Under the pieces are notes generated by a model, which saw only the letters and a program-made list of their open reading frames with translations, made no database searches and was not told where the DNA came from. Below, piece after piece: positions 7,271 to 16,359 of a DNA stretch of 64,000 nt (within the stretch, counting starts at the first letter, position 1; every line of letters begins with the position of its first letter). Source of the stretch: Streptomyces althioticus (GTDB lineage Bacteria > Actinomycetota > Actinomycetes > Streptomycetales > Streptomycetaceae); NCBI GenBank assembly GCA_014649355.1, contig BMSW01000010.1:183321-247320 (forward strand), in the 5' to 3' direction. The translations under genes and the position numbers were made by a program.

Positions 7271-9715
7271 ATGGCACAGGGCACGGTCCAGGTGACGCAC
7301 ACCGGCACATCGAGGTGGCGCCGCCGCACGGGTGAGTACCCATCGCTCGCCGCCGCCCTGGAGGCCGCGGGCGAGGGGGACGTGCTCACCGTCGCTCCCG
7401 GCACCTACCGGGAGAACCTCGTCGTGCGGCGGGCGGTGACCCTGCGCGGGCCCGAGGGGTCGCCCGGCTCGGTGCGCATCGCGCCGCCGGACGGGGTACC
7501 GCTCACCGTGTGCGCCTCCGCGGTGGTGCAGGACCTCCACGTGGAGGGACAGGACGCCACCGCCCCCGCCGTGCTGGTCGAGGAGGGCACCCCCGAGCTG
7601 CGGGACATCCGCGTGGTCAGCCGGTCCGCCGCGGGCATCGAGGTGCGCGGCGCCGCCCGGCCCACGGTGCGTCGCTGCACGGTCGACAACCCGGCGGGCG
7701 CCGGCATCGCCGTGGTCGACGGCGGGGGCGGGGTGTTCGAGGAGTGCGAGGTGGTCGCCGCCGGACAGGCGGGCGTCGCCGTGCGCGGCGGAGGCCACCC
7801 CCGGCTGGAGCGCTGCAAGGTGCACCACGCCTCCGGCTCCGGGCTGACCGCGACCGGGGAGAACTCGGCGCTGGAGGCCGTCGGCTGCGAGGTGTACGAG
7901 GTGCGCGGCAGCGGGGTGCAGGTGACCGCCCGCGCCACCGCCCACCTCACCGACTGCGACGTGCACCGCACCACCGGGGACGGGATCACGCTCGACACGG
8001 ACGCCGTGCTGACGCTCGCCGACTGCCGCATCCACGACATCCCGGAGAACGCGGTCGACCTGCGCTCCCGCTCGGTGCTCACCCTGACCCGCACCACGGT
8101 GCGCCAGTTCGGCCGCAACGGCCTGTCGGTGTGGGACCCGGGGACGCGGGTGGACGCCAACCGGTGCGAGATCTTCGACAGCACCGGCGACTACCCGGCG
8201 GTGTGGGTGAGCGACGGCGCGACGGCCGTCCTGGACTCCTGCCGGGTGCACGACGTGCCGGACGCGCTGTTCGTGCTGGACCGAGGCTCGCGTGCGGACG
8301 TCGTCGACAGCGACCTGACCCAGGTACGGAACACGGCGGTGTCGGTGAGCGACGGCGCGACCGCCCAGCTCGACGACTGCCGCATCCGGGAGGCGGCCAC
8401 GGGCGCCTGGTTCCGCGACCACGGCAGCGGCGGCACCCTCAGCAACTGCACCCTGGACGGCACCCAGACCGGCGTCATCGTCACCAAGGGCGCCGACCCG
8501 ACGGTCGAGCGCTGCACGGTCGACTCCCCCGCCGAGGCGGGCGTGTACGTGTCCGCGGGCGGACGCGGCACGTTCGAGCACTGCCGGGTCACCGGCAGCG
8601 GCGGCTACGGCTTCCACGTCATCGACGGCAGCCGTACGACGCTGCGCAAGTGCCGCACCGAGCGCTGCGCGCGCGGGGGTTACGAGTTCGCCGAGGGCGC
8701 CGACGGCGCCTCCGGTTCGGGCGGCCCGGTCGTCGAGGACTGCACCAGCGACGAGTCCGGCGGCCTGCGCGCCGAACCGTCCGCGCCCGAACCAGCGGTG
8801 CAGACCACCGGTCACACCACGGGCCTGCTGGGCACGGTCCCCTCCCCCGCCGGTGCGCCTGCGGCCCCCGCTCCCGCCACCGTGCCGGAACCGCGGCGCG
8901 AGACGCGCACCTCCAAGGACGTCCTCGGCGAACTCGACGCCCTGGTCGGCCTGGAGAGCGTCAAGCGCGAGGTGCGGGCCCTCACCGACATGATCGAGGT
9001 GGGCCGGCGCCGGCAGCAGGCCGGGCTGAAGGCCGCGTCCGTCAAGCGGCACCTGGTGTTCACCGGCTCCCCCGGCACCGGCAAGACCACCGTGGCGCGC
9101 CTGTACGGCGAGATCCTCGCCTCGCTCGGGGTGCTGGAGCAGGGTCACCTGGTGGAGGTGTCCCGCGTGGACCTGGTCGGCGAGCACATCGGCTCGACGG
9201 CGATCCGCACGCAGGAGGCTTTCGAGAAGGCCCGCGGCGGGGTGCTGTTCATCGACGAGGCGTACGCGCTGTCGCCGGAGGACGCGGGCCGCGACTTCGG
9301 CAAGGAGGCCATCGACACGCTGGTCAAGCTGATGGAGGACCAGCGGGACGCGGTGGTGGTCATCGTGGCCGGCTACACGGCCGAGATGGAGCGCTTCCTG
9401 TCGGTCAACCCCGGTGTGGCGTCCCGCTTCTCCCGCACCATCACGTTCGGCGACTACGGCCCCGAGGAGCTGCTGCGGATCGTGGAGCAGCAGGCCGAGG
9501 AGCACGAGTACCGGCTGGCACCCGGCGCCGCGGAGGCGCTGCTGAAGTACTTCACCGACATCCCCAAGGGACCCGCGTTCGGCAACGGGCGCACGGCGCG
9601 GCAGACGTTCGAGGCGATGGTGGAGCGGCACGCGAGCCGGGTCGCCCAGCTCGACGAGCCCACCACGGACGACCTGACGCTGCTGTACGCGGAGGACCTG
9701 CCCGCGCTGTCCTGA
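7271..9715 (+). CDS. Right-handed parallel beta-helix / AAA+ ATPase (CbxX/EccA-type) fusion
   Basis: 814 aa, ATG at 7271. Residues 1-500 form about 18 coils of a right-handed beta-helix. They begin with a pectate-lyase-like entry (YPSLAAALEAAGEGDVLTVA, PGTYRENL) and contain many repeats of the form TVRRCTVDNP and LTDCDVHRTTGDGITLD. A Pro/Ala-rich linker (about 510-545) leads to a CbxX/CfqX-class AAA+ domain with LDALVGLESVKREVRAL, Walker A GSPGTGKTT (about 598), Walker B VLFIDEAY (about 657) and sensor 1 VIVAGYT. There is no signal peptide, so it should be cytosolic. AAA+ domains of this class remodel protein complexes (Rubisco activase, SpoVK, type VII EccA). The beta-helix probably recognises the target, which is not identifiable here. 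Confidence 0.85.
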   Translation: MAQGTVQVTHTGTSRWRRRTGEYPSLAAALEAAGEGDVLTVAPGTYRENLVVRRAVTLRGPEGSPGSVRIAPPDGVPLTVCASAVVQDLHVEGQDATAPAVLVEEGTPELRDIRVVSRSAAGIEVRGAARPTVRRCTVDNPAGAGIAVVDGGGGVFEECEVVAAGQAGVAVRGGGHPRLERCKVHHASGSGLTATGENSALEAVGCEVYEVRGSGVQVTARATAHLTDCDVHRTTGDGITLDTDAVLTLADCRIHDIPENAVDLRSRSVLTLTRTTVRQFGRNGLSVWDPGTRVDANRCEIFDSTGDYPAVWVSDGATAVLDSCRVHDVPDALFVLDRGSRADVVDSDLTQVRNTAVSVSDGATAQLDDCRIREAATGAWFRDHGSGGTLSNCTLDGTQTGVIVTKGADPTVERCTVDSPAEAGVYVSAGGRGTFEHCRVTGSGGYGFHVIDGSRTTLRKCRTERCARGGYEFAEGADGASGSGGPVVEDCTSDESGGLRAEPSAPEPAVQTTGHTTGLLGTVPSPAGAPAAPAPATVPEPRRETRTSKDVLGELDALVGLESVKREVRALTDMIEVGRRRQQAGLKAASVKRHLVFTGSPGTGKTTVARLYGEILASLGVLEQGHLVEVSRVDLVGEHIGSTAIRTQEAFEKARGGVLFIDEAYALSPEDAGRDFGKEAIDTLVKLMEDQRDAVVVIVAGYTAEMERFLSVNPGVASRFSRTITFGDYGPEELLRIVEQQAEEHEYRLAPGAAEALLKYFTDIPKGPAFGNGRTARQTFEAMVERHASRVAQLDEPTTDDLTLLYAEDLPALS

Positions 9716-9725
9716 GCGCGGGTGG

Positions 9726-12062
9726 TCAGGCCGCCGGGCCGGGCTGTGCGGTTCCGCGGGGAGCGGGCACCTCCGGCCGCAGCCGGGCGAGCAGGCGCCG
9801 GCGTTCCTCCGCGAACGCCGGGTCGGCCTGGTAGTCGGAGTGGCCGAGGATCGGCGCGGGCAGCGGGTGTTCCGCGGTGCGGCCGTAGGCGAGGGGGTCC
9901 TTCAACGGCGGACGGTCCACGTCGGGTCCGCCGTCGCCGGGCAGCCGCACCGGGCCGCCGATGGGGTCGGTGCGCCGGTAGAGGTTGCTCCAGCAGACGA
10001 CGTCCCGGTGCAGCGCGTGCAGCGCGTCCGGACCGAAGTGGGCGGGGAACCAGCGGCCGTAGAGCCGCTCCAGCGGGGAGCCGTAGGTGAGCAGGGCGAC
10101 GCGTCTGCGGGCGGACGGCGGGAGCTGCCAGGCCGCGGCGGCGGCGAGCACGCTGCCCTGGGAGTGCCCGGAGAGCACCAGCCGTCCTCCGGTGGCGCCG
10201 GTCCAGGTGGCGATGCGCCAGGTCAGGTCGGGCACCGCGCGCTCGGCGTAGCAGGGCGGCGCGAAGGGGTGCGCGGCGCGCGGCCAGAAGGTGCCGACGT
10301 CCCACAGGATCCCTATGGTGCGGCGGGCGGAGGCGTCCTTGTAGGCGCGGCGGCCCCAGGTGACGAGGAGGACGAAGCCGAGGCCGATCAGCCAGGAGCC
10401 GAGGGCCTGCGCGGTCTGTGCGGCGCCGTGCACGACGGGGTGGGCGCCGCGCGCCGCCGCGCCCGGGGTCTCCCCGGTGGCCGTCGCGCCGACGAGGGCC
10501 CCGGCGCCCAGCAGGAGGGTGGCCGCGGAGGTGACGGCGAGGATGCGCGGCCCCCGGTCGGTGAGGGCGGCCATGGCGCGTACGGAGGCGATCCGCCGGG
10601 TGCGGCCGGGGTCGCCCGACTCTCCGGCGTACTCCTCCTCGACTGCGGCGCGTTCGGCCCGGGCGAGGTGCCAGGCGCGGCGGGCGAGCCAGCAGCACAT
10701 GACGAGGAGCAGCAGGAGCAGCGGCGGGATGACGGACGCCTGCCAGGTGAGCAGCACCGGGGGTCCCGGGATGGAGGCGCGGGTGCCGTCCAGCCAGTCG
10801 GACACCCGCTGGGAGACCCCGCCCGACATCACGCCGCCGAGCGCGCAGGCGAGCATGGCGACCGCGGGCCCCGCCAGTCCGCGCAGCGCGGCGCGCCGGT
10901 CGGGGTCGGTGCGGTGCAGGGCGTGGGCGACGCAGGCGAGGACGATCACCAGCAGGCCCTGTGCGAAGGTGAGGGCGCCGAAGGTGAGGTTGCCGGGCAG
11001 CCGGCCCGCCGACTCCCAGGCGGGCCGCTCCCAGCCGGCGTAGAGGGCGCTGAGGGCGAGCAGGGCGAGGGCGGCGAGGGGCAGCCCGCGCACCAGCCGG
11101 CGGTCGGGGTGGTCGTCGAGGCGGCGTTCGCTGCGGCCGCGGCGGCAGACCACCCACACCACCGCGCCCGCCCCGACGGCCAGGGAGGCTTCGAGCAGCA
11201 CGCCCAGGGCGGCGAGGACGGCGGGGCCGCCCGGCTCACGGTCGTACCGTGCGGCGGCGGAGCCCACGGCCGCGGCGACCGTCAGCAGCGCGGCGGCGGT
11301 GTGGGCGGCGCGCAGCCGGGCGCCCAGGCGGCGGCCGTACCAGAAGCCGGGGCGGCTCAGGGCGGCCGGGCCGGTGTCCTCCTCGGCCTCGGGGCCGCCG
11401 AGCGGCTGCTGCGACTCGTAGGCGCTCCAGGTGCGCAGGGACAGGAACCACAGCAGGCCGGTGAGGGCGGCGGGCACCAGGGCGGCCAGGGCGAGACGGC
11501 GGCCGGGTGCGCCCCACCAGCCGTCGCCGGGCGACAGGAAGCCGAGCCAGGAGTGCCGGCCGGCGCAGGCGGGGGTGCCCGCGCACTGCCAGGCGGTGAG
11601 GTCGAGGGCGACCTCGCAGGCGGCGGCGACGAGCAGCACCGTGAGGCTGAGGCCGGTCAGCCGCACCAGCATCCCGTACAGCCGGACGGTGCGGCGGCGG
11701 CCGCGGGCGCTGGGGCGCATCCAGTGGGCGAGGTTGACCACCATGAACGGCAGGAGCAGCAGCCACAGGGCGCGGGTGCCGTTGCCGGAGGTGAGGTTGC
11801 ACCAGACGTACGCCTCGGGGACGGGCCCGTCGCGGCGGGCGCCGGGGTCGCGTTCGGCGTCGGCGTCGTCGGCGCGGCGGAAGACGGCGGCGACGTCGTC
11901 GCCGGTGACCCGGACCGTGCGCGGGTCGTCGAGCATCCGGTCCGGGGTGGTGCCCCCCACCCCGTGGACCAGGAGTTCCAGCGCGGTGCGGGACCCGGCG
12001 GGCGCCTCGCCCGCCGGTGCTCCGCCGTCCTCGGCCGGTCCGTGCTGCTGCGTGTCCTCCAC
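9726..12062 (-). CDS. Large integral membrane alpha/beta hydrolase with interrupted catalytic domain
   Basis: 778 aa from GTG at 12062, chosen because a GGGGGAGG ribosome binding site sits eight bases upstream; a longer start at 12113 is possible. The N-terminal cytosolic segment has an alpha/beta-hydrolase first strand and oxyanion motif (ALELLVHGVGGTTP, near residue 35). A membrane domain of roughly ten helices follows. The fold resumes with GGRLVLSGHSQGSVLAAAAA (nucleophile Ser about 633) and a possible catalytic His in ILGHSDYQAD (about 739). It is predicted to be a membrane lipase/esterase-like enzyme; the substrate is unknown. Its stop is 10 bp from that of the convergent beta-helix/AAA+ gene. 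Confidence 0.75.
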   Translation of the reverse strand: MEDTQQHGPAEDGGAPAGEAPAGSRTALELLVHGVGGTTPDRMLDDPRTVRVTGDDVAAVFRRADDADAERDPGARRDGPVPEAYVWCNLTSGNGTRALWLLLLPFMVVNLAHWMRPSARGRRRTVRLYGMLVRLTGLSLTVLLVAAACEVALDLTAWQCAGTPACAGRHSWLGFLSPGDGWWGAPGRRLALAALVPAALTGLLWFLSLRTWSAYESQQPLGGPEAEEDTGPAALSRPGFWYGRRLGARLRAAHTAAALLTVAAAVGSAAARYDREPGGPAVLAALGVLLEASLAVGAGAVVWVVCRRGRSERRLDDHPDRRLVRGLPLAALALLALSALYAGWERPAWESAGRLPGNLTFGALTFAQGLLVIVLACVAHALHRTDPDRRAALRGLAGPAVAMLACALGGVMSGGVSQRVSDWLDGTRASIPGPPVLLTWQASVIPPLLLLLLVMCCWLARRAWHLARAERAAVEEEYAGESGDPGRTRRIASVRAMAALTDRGPRILAVTSAATLLLGAGALVGATATGETPGAAARGAHPVVHGAAQTAQALGSWLIGLGFVLLVTWGRRAYKDASARRTIGILWDVGTFWPRAAHPFAPPCYAERAVPDLTWRIATWTGATGGRLVLSGHSQGSVLAAAAAWQLPPSARRRVALLTYGSPLERLYGRWFPAHFGPDALHALHRDVVCWSNLYRRTDPIGGPVRLPGDGGPDVDRPPLKDPLAYGRTAEHPLPAPILGHSDYQADPAFAEERRRLLARLRPEVPAPRGTAQPGPAA

Positions 12063-12353
12063 CGTGCGGCCTCCCCCTGACGCCCCGTCGGATCCGTCCG
12101 TGCGGGACAGCATCCTCCGCTCCCGGACCGTGTGCGTCCCTCGTCACTCAATCTCCCCGATCCGTGTGACGCGCACGCACCACACGGGCACCGGGAACCG
12201 CCATGTACGCGACGAGCGGCCGGTGGCGCCGCCGGGGGTCCGGCATGGGAGGATGGGACGTCCGCGCACCGGTGCCCGGGAAAATGCCACCCGAGGCCGT
12301 GGACGCGCGGGGAGTGTGTCGGACGGCTGTGCGGCGAAAGGACCGGAGCGTAC

Positions 12354-13214
12354 GTGAGCGAGAATCAGAACCTGCTCGCCGAGCAGCGGCGCACCCTGAT
12401 CCTCGACGAGGTCCGCCGGCGGGGCGGGGTCCGGGTCAACGAGCTGACCCGCAGGCTCGGTGTGTCCGACATGACGGTCCGCCGCGACCTCGACGCACTG
12501 GCCCGGCAGGGCGTTCTGGAGAAGGTGCACGGCGGCGCGGTTCCGGTGGTCGAGGCCAGCACGCACGAGCCCGGCTTCGAGGCCAAGTCCGGCCTGGAGC
12601 TGACCGCCAAGGAGGACATCGCGCGCGCGGCGGCCGAGCTGGTCCCGCCGGGCGCGGCGATCGCGCTGTCCGGCGGCACCACGACGTTCGCGCTGGCGCA
12701 CCGGCTGACCGACGTCCCCGACCTCACGGTGGTCACCAACTCGGTACGGGTGGCGGACGTCTTCCACGCCGCGCAGCGCTCCTCGGGCAGCCGGCAGGGG
12801 GCGGCCACGGTCGTCCTGACCGGCGGGGTGCGCACCCCGTCCGACTCGCTGGTGGGGCCGGTGGCCGACCAGGCGATCGCGGCGCTCCACTTCGACCTGC
12901 TGTTCCTCGGGGTGCACGGGATATCGGTGGAGGCGGGGCTGTCGACGCCGAACCTGGCGGAGGCGGAGACCAACCGGCGGCTGGTGCAGTCGGCCCGGCG
13001 GGTGATCGTGGTCGCCGACCACACCAAGTGGGGCACCGTGGGCCTGAGTTCGTTCGCCTCGCTGGAGCAGGTGGACACCCTGGTGACGGACTCCGGGCTG
13101 TCCGCCGAGGCCCGCGCGGAGGTGTCGGAGCATCTGCGGCGGCTGGTGGTGGCCGGCGAGTCCGAGCAGTCCGAACAGTCCGGGGACGAGCCGGCTCAGG
13201 CCGCCGAGGCCTGA
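12354..13214 (+). CDS. DeoR/GlpR-family transcriptional regulator
   Basis: 286 aa from GTG at 12354 with a GGAG ribosome binding site. The N-terminal winged HTH has the DeoR signature (EQRRTLILDEVRRRGGVRVN, ELTRRLGVSDMTVRRDLDAL, KVHGGAV). The C-terminal sugar-phosphate-sensing domain has IALSGGTTTFALAHRL, LTVVTNSVRVADV, LTGGVRTPSDSLVGP, DLLFLGVHGIS, EAETNRRLVQSARRVIVVAD and DHTKWG. Such proteins usually repress sugar uptake or catabolic genes and are released by a phosphorylated sugar. No sugar operon adjoins it, so the target is unknown. A 290-bp gap separates it from the divergent membrane hydrolase and could hold both promoters. Confidence 0.9.
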   Translation: MSENQNLLAEQRRTLILDEVRRRGGVRVNELTRRLGVSDMTVRRDLDALARQGVLEKVHGGAVPVVEASTHEPGFEAKSGLELTAKEDIARAAAELVPPGAAIALSGGTTTFALAHRLTDVPDLTVVTNSVRVADVFHAAQRSSGSRQGAATVVLTGGVRTPSDSLVGPVADQAIAALHFDLLFLGVHGISVEAGLSTPNLAEAETNRRLVQSARRVIVVADHTKWGTVGLSSFASLEQVDTLVTDSGLSAEARAEVSEHLRRLVVAGESEQSEQSGDEPAQAAEA

Positions 13215-13280
13215 CCCGGGTGCCGCTCCCCGTCCCGTCCGTGTACCGCGAGCAGCGTGACCTCTCAGGGAGTTGAGTCC

Positions 13281-13751
13281 ATGGCCCACCGTCTGCGCCC
13301 CGTCGGGCAGGAGTTCGCCTCCGTCGCCCCCGTGCGCCTGGTCTTCGAGCGGGAGATCACTGCCGCTCCCCCGGCGGTGTTCGACGCCCTGGCGCGGGAC
13401 GTCGGCGGCTGGACGGCGTGGTTCCGCGTGCTCACCCTGGCCCGTCCGCTGGACGGCGGCGCGGGCCGGGAGATCCGGCTGCTGGGCGCGGCCCGGTTCC
13501 GGGAGACGATTCTCGCGGCCGAGGAGCCCGACGTGTACGCCTACCGCGTCGACGTCACCAACGTGCCGGGCGCCCGCGCGATGGTCGAGGAGTGGCGGCT
13601 GGAGCCGGCCGGGACGGGCACACGGGTGCGCTGGACGATGGCGGTGGACGGCGTCGCGCCGTTCCGCCTGGCGATGAAGGCGGGCCGCCTGGGTCTCGCC
13701 GCGGGTTTCCGTGACGCCATGACCTCACTGGACCGCCGGCTCGCGGGGTGA
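13281..13751 (+). CDS. SRPBCC-family (START/Bet v1-like) protein
   Basis: 156 aa, ATG at 13281 with AGGGAG 14 bases upstream. The sequence matches the polyketide-cyclase/dehydrase type of SRPBCC fold. An early strand (RLVFEREITAAPPAVFDALA) is followed by DVGGWTAWF, VDVTNVPGARAMVEEWRLEP, RVRWTMAVDG and a long C-terminal helix. These small cytosolic proteins bind hydrophobic ligands in a deep pocket; no ligand can be named. The last 27 bp overlap, tail to tail, the 3' end of the Cds1-like gene on the other strand. Confidence 0.8.
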   Translation: MAHRLRPVGQEFASVAPVRLVFEREITAAPPAVFDALARDVGGWTAWFRVLTLARPLDGGAGREIRLLGAARFRETILAAEEPDVYAYRVDVTNVPGARAMVEEWRLEPAGTGTRVRWTMAVDGVAPFRLAMKAGRLGLAAGFRDAMTSLDRRLAG

Positions 13752-14876
13752 CGCCTCGGGCCACACGCCCGTGCTGAGCAGGGAGTCGATGGCCTCGGCG
13801 TACGGCGTCACGTCCAGGCCCTGCTCGGCCAGCCAGGCGTCCGAGTAGTACTTGTCCAGGTAGCGGTCGCCCGGGTCGCACAGCAGCGTGACCACGCTGC
13901 CCCGCCTGCCGTCCGCGACCATCTCCGCGACGATCTTCAGCGCGCTCCACAGCCCGGTGCCGGTGGAGCCGCCCGCCTTGCGGCCGATGACCCGCTCCAG
14001 CGCCCGCACCGCGGCGACGGCGGCCGCGTCGGGCACCTTCATCATCCGGTCGACGGCGCCGGGCACGAAGCTCGGCTCCATCCGGGGGCGCCCGATGCCC
14101 TCGATGCGGGAGGCGCTGTCGCAGGAGACGTCCGGGTCGCCGGTCGTCCAGCCCTGGAAGAAACAGGAGTTCTCCGGGTCGGCGACGCAGATGCGGGTGT
14201 CGTACTGCATGTAGTGCACGTAGCGGGCGAGCGTCGCCGAGGTGCCGCCGGTGCCGGCGGTGGCGACGATCCACTCCGGCTGCGGGAAACGCTCCATCCG
14301 CAGCTGGCGGAAGATCGACTCGGCGATGTTGTTGTTGCCGCGCCAGTCCGTGGCCCGCTCCGCGTACGTGAACTGGTCCATGTAGTGGCCGCCGGTCTCC
14401 GCCGCGAGAGCGGCGGACGCCTCGTACATGGTGCGGGGGTCGTCCACGAAGTGGCACCGGCCGCCGTGGAACTCGATGAGGCGGCACTTCTCCGCGCTCG
14501 TCGTACGCGGCATGACGGCGACGAAGGGCACGCCGATCAGCTTCGCGAAGTACGCCTCGGACACGGCGGTCGAGCCGCTGGACGCCTCGATCACCGGGCG
14601 GCCCGGCCGGATCCAGCCGTTGCAGAGTCCGTACAGGAACAGCGAGCGGGCCAGCCGGTGCTTGAGGCTGCCGGTGGGGTGGGTCGACTCGTCCTTCAGG
14701 TAGAGGTCGATGCCCCACCGCTCGGGCAGCGGGAAGAGCAGGAGATGGGTGTCGGCCGAGCGGTTGGCGTCGGCCTGCACCCGGCGCACGGCCTCTTTCA
14801 GCCAGGCGCGGTAGGCGGGGTCGCTGCGGTCGACGTCGGGAGTGGCGCCGGTCGGGGTCTGTTGGGGAGTGCTCAC
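13725..14876 (-). CDS. cds1: PLP-dependent cysteine synthase-family enzyme, L-cysteine desulfhydrase Cds1-like
   Basis: 383 aa from GTG at 14876; AAGGAG lies 10 bases upstream. It is a fold-type II PLP enzyme. The Schiff-base lysine is in HPTGSLKHRLARSLFLYGL (about residue 67), the cofactor phosphate loop is TAGTGGTSATL, and EASSGSTAVSEAYFAKLIGVP and MPRTTSAEKCRLIEF are present. The block GSLKHRLARSLFLYGLCNGW is typical of the actinobacterial Cds1 group, which degrades L-cysteine to pyruvate, ammonia and sulfide and helps control sulfide and redox balance. A cysteine- or cystathionine-synthase activity cannot be excluded from sequence alone. The gene overlaps the convergent SRPBCC gene by 27 bp. 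Confidence 0.8.
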   Translation of the reverse strand: MSTPQQTPTGATPDVDRSDPAYRAWLKEAVRRVQADANRSADTHLLLFPLPERWGIDLYLKDESTHPTGSLKHRLARSLFLYGLCNGWIRPGRPVIEASSGSTAVSEAYFAKLIGVPFVAVMPRTTSAEKCRLIEFHGGRCHFVDDPRTMYEASAALAAETGGHYMDQFTYAERATDWRGNNNIAESIFRQLRMERFPQPEWIVATAGTGGTSATLARYVHYMQYDTRICVADPENSCFFQGWTTGDPDVSCDSASRIEGIGRPRMEPSFVPGAVDRMMKVPDAAAVAAVRALERVIGRKAGGSTGTGLWSALKIVAEMVADGRRGSVVTLLCDPGDRYLDKYYSDAWLAEQGLDVTPYAEAIDSLLSTGVWPEASPREPAVQ

Positions 14877-15194
14877 GACTGGGCTCCTTACACTGAGCGC
14901 CGACGGCGTCCAGCGCGGCCGACACACCGATCATAAGCACCGTTCGCACCACCTCTCACCTGCATAAACACATCTTTGGTGGCCTGAAAGGCAGTGCTGG
15001 GGCGGTGGGGGCGCGCGGGTGGGGGCGCATTGGCCGGAGTGCCCCCCGCGCTCCGGCCGGCGGGGGCGGGGGCTCTGGTGCTCGGCGGCTCGTGCGGGCA
15101 GACTGCACCGGCGGGAGCAGGGGCACACTTGGTTCTGGACAGTGGCCGGCCCGCGCAGCGCGGTCCGGCGCACCGACGCGCACAGAGGGGGCGG
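14877..15194. other. Intergenic region between divergent genes
   Basis: 318 bases between the start of the leftward Cds1-like gene and the start of the rightward small protein. The half nearest Cds1 is relatively AT-rich (around 14930-14990, including TGCATAAACAC) and probably holds its promoter. The rest is G-rich. No RNA gene or convincing operator was found. Confidence 0.35.
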
Positions 15195-15200
15195 GTGGCA

Positions 15201-15524
15201 ATGGCGGAGCCGGAGTTCAAGGCCACGGGCGTGCGGATCGGCCGGCGGCTGCGGTCGCTCACCCGGGCCGGCCAGGTCCGGATCAGCGACGGGCGGCTGG
15301 AGTTGCTCACCAGCTACGGCACCGAGATCGACAGCGCGCCGGTCCAGGCCGTGCGGGCCACGCGGCCCTGGTTCGCGCCCGACGGCAGGGCGTTGGCCGA
15401 CCTCAACGGCAACCGGTACCTGCTGACCCTCGGGGACCACGACCCGGCGCCCGGGCAGCCCGGCCCGCCCGCGGCCCGCCGTTTCATCGAGGCCGTCCGC
15501 CGGGCGGCGGGGCGCGGCGCCTGA
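15201..15524 (+). CDS. Small conserved actinobacterial protein, unknown function
   Basis: 107 aa from ATG 15201; a GTG at 15195 is an alternative, and a GAGGGGG ribosome binding site precedes both. The protein has GVRIGRRLRSLTRAGQVRIS, then ELLTSYGTEIDSAPVQAVRA and YLLTLGDHD, ending in a helix ARRFIEAVRRAAG. It looks like a compact beta-rich cytosolic domain without membrane segments or catalytic motifs. It lies alone between the Cds1-like gene and the HATPase gene. I do not recognise a named family. Confidence 0.65.
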   Translation: MAEPEFKATGVRIGRRLRSLTRAGQVRISDGRLELLTSYGTEIDSAPVQAVRATRPWFAPDGRALADLNGNRYLLTLGDHDPAPGQPGPPAARRFIEAVRRAAGRGA

Positions 15525-15707
15525 GATGTCCGCGAGTTGCGCCGTATCCGCCGCTGGGTCACGCTGTTCTCACGTCACTCTGGGTTTACCGGCGATAACG
15601 CTGCGAACCAGCCCGCCGGCCACGACAGCAGGCGGCAGCGTCACGCAGGCGCCCTGCTGGATCCGTACTCCGTGTTCTTCCGGACCTCACGTCGGGGAGT
15701 CGCAGCC

Positions 15708-16250
15708 GTGATCAGTCACCCAAGCAGGCACTGCACGGTGGAGCTCCAAGCCCTGCCGTCGCGGATCGGCCAGGTCCGCAGAATCGTATCTGCGCAATTG
15801 CGCTACTGGCACATGGATCCCCTGATAGACCGGGCCTCGCTCGGTGTGACGGAGCTGTTGTCCAACGTCCACCGGCACGCCCGTCCCGACAAGACGTGCA
15901 CCGTGGAGATCGAACTGCTCCTCGACCGGCTGAAGGTGTCGGTGCACGACCACGATCCGCGGCTGCCGGTCGTCGCGGACGCCGGACCGCTCGCCACCTG
16001 TGGCCGCGGACTGGCGATGGTGGCCGCCATGAGCGAGAGCTGGGGCGTGCTGCCGGACGACGCGGGCAAGGTCGTGTGGTTCACACTGCCGACGCCCGTG
16101 GCCGCCGAACCGGCGGCCTGGGACCGGCGCCCGCACCTCACCCCCACCGGACCGGACCGGCCACGGTTCACGGAGGTCGCGCTCGTCGACCACGTGGCCG
16201 AGGTCCACCGGCCCGAACCCGCTCCCGCCCGGTCCGCCGTTCCCGGCTGA
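15708..16250 (+). CDS. ATP-binding protein of the RsbW/SpoIIAB anti-sigma kinase type
   Basis: 180 aa from GTG 15708 with a GGGGAG ribosome binding site. It is a single HATPase_c domain. The N box is SLGVTELLSNVHRHARPDKT, followed by a degenerate G1 region (VHDHDPRLPV) and the G2 box CGRGLAMVAAMSESWGV. A C-terminal tail of about 50 residues is charged and Pro-rich. Streptomyces carries dozens of such proteins; they bind ATP and some act as anti-sigma factors or anti-anti-sigma kinases. No sigma or STAS gene is adjacent, so its partner is unknown. The usual DxG of G1 is altered here, which may affect ATP affinity. Confidence 0.8.
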   Translation: MISHPSRHCTVELQALPSRIGQVRRIVSAQLRYWHMDPLIDRASLGVTELLSNVHRHARPDKTCTVEIELLLDRLKVSVHDHDPRLPVVADAGPLATCGRGLAMVAAMSESWGVLPDDAGKVVWFTLPTPVAAEPAAWDRRPHLTPTGPDRPRFTEVALVDHVAEVHRPEPAPARSAVPG

Positions 16251-16284
16251 CCGGGCGGTGACACAACGGGAGCCGCCGACGGCC

Positions 16285-16351
16285 GCGGTGTCCGGCGGAC
16301 CTCCTGTCCGTGGGACACCGCGCCCCGGCCGGCTGCCGAGGTGACAGCCGG
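16285..16351. terminator. Two stem-loops between convergent genes
   Basis: GCGGTGTCC (16285-16293) pairs with GGACACCGC (16313-16321), and an inner CGGAC/GTCCG stem extends it. A second hairpin, CCGGCTG/CAGCCGG, spans 16329-16351. They lie between the stop codons of the HATPase gene and the convergent amidase gene, so they probably terminate both. Confidence 0.6.
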
Positions 16352-16359
16352 GGTGCCGG

